This document shows positions 14,728-15,661 of a stretch of 15,661 bases of DNA, piece after piece; positions within the stretch are counted from its first letter, which is position 1, and each line of letters begins with the position of its first letter. Origin of the DNA: DATFLK01 sp035267815 (GTDB taxonomy: Bacteria > Pseudomonadota > Zetaproteobacteria > Mariprofundales > Mariprofundaceae); the NCBI GenBank assembly GCA_035267815.1, contig DATFLK010000082.1:1-15661 (forward strand). The letters are read 5' to 3'. The notes beneath the pieces were generated by a model, which was given only the letters and a program-made list of their open reading frames with translations, had not been told where the DNA came from and ran no database searches. A program made the translations under genes and the position numbers.

Positions 14728-14757
14728 TTGCAGGCGACAGATCGTGTGCTCATAATA
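14728..14757. promoter_or_regulatory. Candidate overlapping divergent promoters between mutM and the cNMP-domain gene
   Basis: On the plus strand TTGCAG (14728-14733), a 17-base spacer and CATAAT (14751-14756, five of six) form a plausible sigma-70 promoter. On the minus strand the same bases give TATTAT (14757-14752, five of six) with a weaker -35 at 14780-14775. Transcription start on the plus side would fall at about 14763-14764, on or next to the ATG. Confidence 0.45.
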
Positions 14758-14763
14758 GACTGC

Positions 14764-15661
14764 ATGGCAAAATGGTTGAAAGAGCCCGATATCGCCGTTG
14801 ACCGTGACACATTTCCCATTCTGGCGCTGCTCTCCCGCGACGAACAGCATCGACTTCGGTCGAACACCACATCTGTGGAGATGGCCGCCGATGTCGCGGT
14901 GATCAGCGAGGGGCAACAGCCCTCATCCCTTTTCCTAGTATACAGGGGCCTGCTGATGGTCAGCAAACGGCATCATCACGACATCTTCGATGTCGGCTTT
15001 GTCACACCGGGTGAAGTCTTCGGCGAAGCCTCCATCCTGTACGACACCCCAGCCAATGCCGAGGTTCGCGCCACCGAACCGTCGCTGTTATTGCAGTGTC
15101 CCGCCGGGACCGTACGCGATATCCTCCGTACCAATACGCGCTTCAGACGGGCTCTCGAACAACTGGCCGAACGCCGCATGGCCGCATCCGCCATGGCGAT
15201 CAACGCAGTTTTCTCAAAACTGCCCCAGGCGGCACGGGAGACAGTGCTCTACAACGCCCACTTTATCTCACTTGATGCCGGCGAGACGCTATTTGAGGAG
15301 GGGCAATCCGATACCCACTTCATGTACCTCGTTCTGGGAGGCAGGGCGGAGGCAACGGTGACATCACCGCGCGCCCCGGGTCAGCGCATCCTCTTTGCCA
15401 ATATCGGCGCGGGTGACGAGATCGGAGAAATCTCCATCATCACAGGCCGCAGCCATGCGGCCACAGTCACGGCCACGGCGTCCATGCATCTGCTAAAAAT
15501 CAATAACGAAACGATACAGAGCTGGCTGAAACGCTATCCTGATTTCGGTTATGCGCTCTATGCGTGCGTCCAGAGGAAACTGCAGCATGCACTTGAAGGC
15601 ATGCGCGACCTCATCGGGGAAGAGGAGGCCAAGAAGCGGACCATCGGCGCGCTTCCCCCGG
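14764..15661 (+). CDS. Tandem cyclic-nucleotide-binding-domain (Crp-like effector domain) protein, 3' end outside the window
   Basis: The frame is open from ATG 14764 to the window edge: 299 residues with no stop. Two cNMP-type beta-barrel domains are visible. Domain 1, about 18-123, contains FVTPGEVFGEASILYDTP at 79-96. Domain 2, about 148-256, contains LDAGETLFEEGQSDTHFMYL at 170-189 and GDEIGEISIITGRSHAATV at 217-235. A helical segment at 125-147 links them and charged helix 262-293 follows. The phosphate-binding cassette keeps G-E but lacks the usual arginine in both domains (A97 and H231), so ordinary cAMP binding is doubtful. No DNA-binding domain is seen so far; the missing C-terminus may hold one or another output. 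No Shine-Dalgarno sequence precedes the ATG. Confidence 0.88.
   Translation, partial: MAKWLKEPDIAVDRDTFPILALLSRDEQHRLRSNTTSVEMAADVAVISEGQQPSSLFLVYRGLLMVSKRHHHDIFDVGFVTPGEVFGEASILYDTPANAEVRATEPSLLLQCPAGTVRDILRTNTRFRRALEQLAERRMAASAMAINAVFSKLPQAARETVLYNAHFISLDAGETLFEEGQSDTHFMYLVLGGRAEATVTSPRAPGQRILFANIGAGDEIGEISIITGRSHAATVTATASMHLLKINNETIQSWLKRYPDFGYALYACVQRKLQHALEGMRDLIGEEEAKKRTIGALPP

Overview
The window is GC-rich, densely coded chromosomal DNA of a Gram-negative bacterium that makes LPS (Kdo synthesis and Lpt transport genes) and ubiquinone (ubiD, ubiX, ubiK) and carries a type IV pilin. All of this fits Proteobacteria. The gene mix and the Geobacter-like pilin N-terminus suggest a deep-branching group such as Zetaproteobacteria, but that placement is an impression, not a demonstrated fact. 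I see no rRNA, tRNA, CRISPR array, insertion sequence or prophage.

Layout. Positions 1-225 hold the 3' end of ubiD. Positions 313-4967 are a tight plus-strand cell-envelope operon: M23 peptidase, kdsD, kdsC, lptC, lptA, lptB. It makes the Kdo precursor and builds the LPS export machine. After a 98-base gap, ubiX, an unrecognised lipoprotein and ubiK form a second plus-strand group (5066-6548), so three ubiquinone genes lie around the LPS block. A 294-base non-coding stretch with inverted repeats leads into a pilin gene (6843-7379), which ends at a strong intrinsic terminator.

Next comes a translationally coupled plus-strand triad (7495-9892): an ABC ATPase, a six-helix ABC-2 permease and a membrane-anchored periplasmic protein. 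Its composition and position after a pilin recall the pilGHI genes of Myxococcus. It differs in base use from its surroundings, with many CTAG tetramers and CTA leucine codons. The triad meets, stop codon on stop codon, a minus-strand operon read from 14693 down to 9889: mutM, argS, a SPOR-domain protein, an AmgK-like sugar kinase and def. The last four are joined by overlaps of 1 to 11 bases, and the first four all appear to start with GTG. A short divergent promoter region (14694-14763) separates mutM from a plus-strand tandem cyclic-nucleotide-binding-domain protein that runs off the right edge.

The most promising points are the pilin with its adjacent PilGHI-like ABC system, the inverted-repeat leader before the pilin, the anomalous composition of the ABC triad, the uncharacterised lipoprotein between ubiX and ubiK, and a tandem cNMP-domain protein that lacks both usual phosphate-binding arginines and may be translated from a leaderless message.
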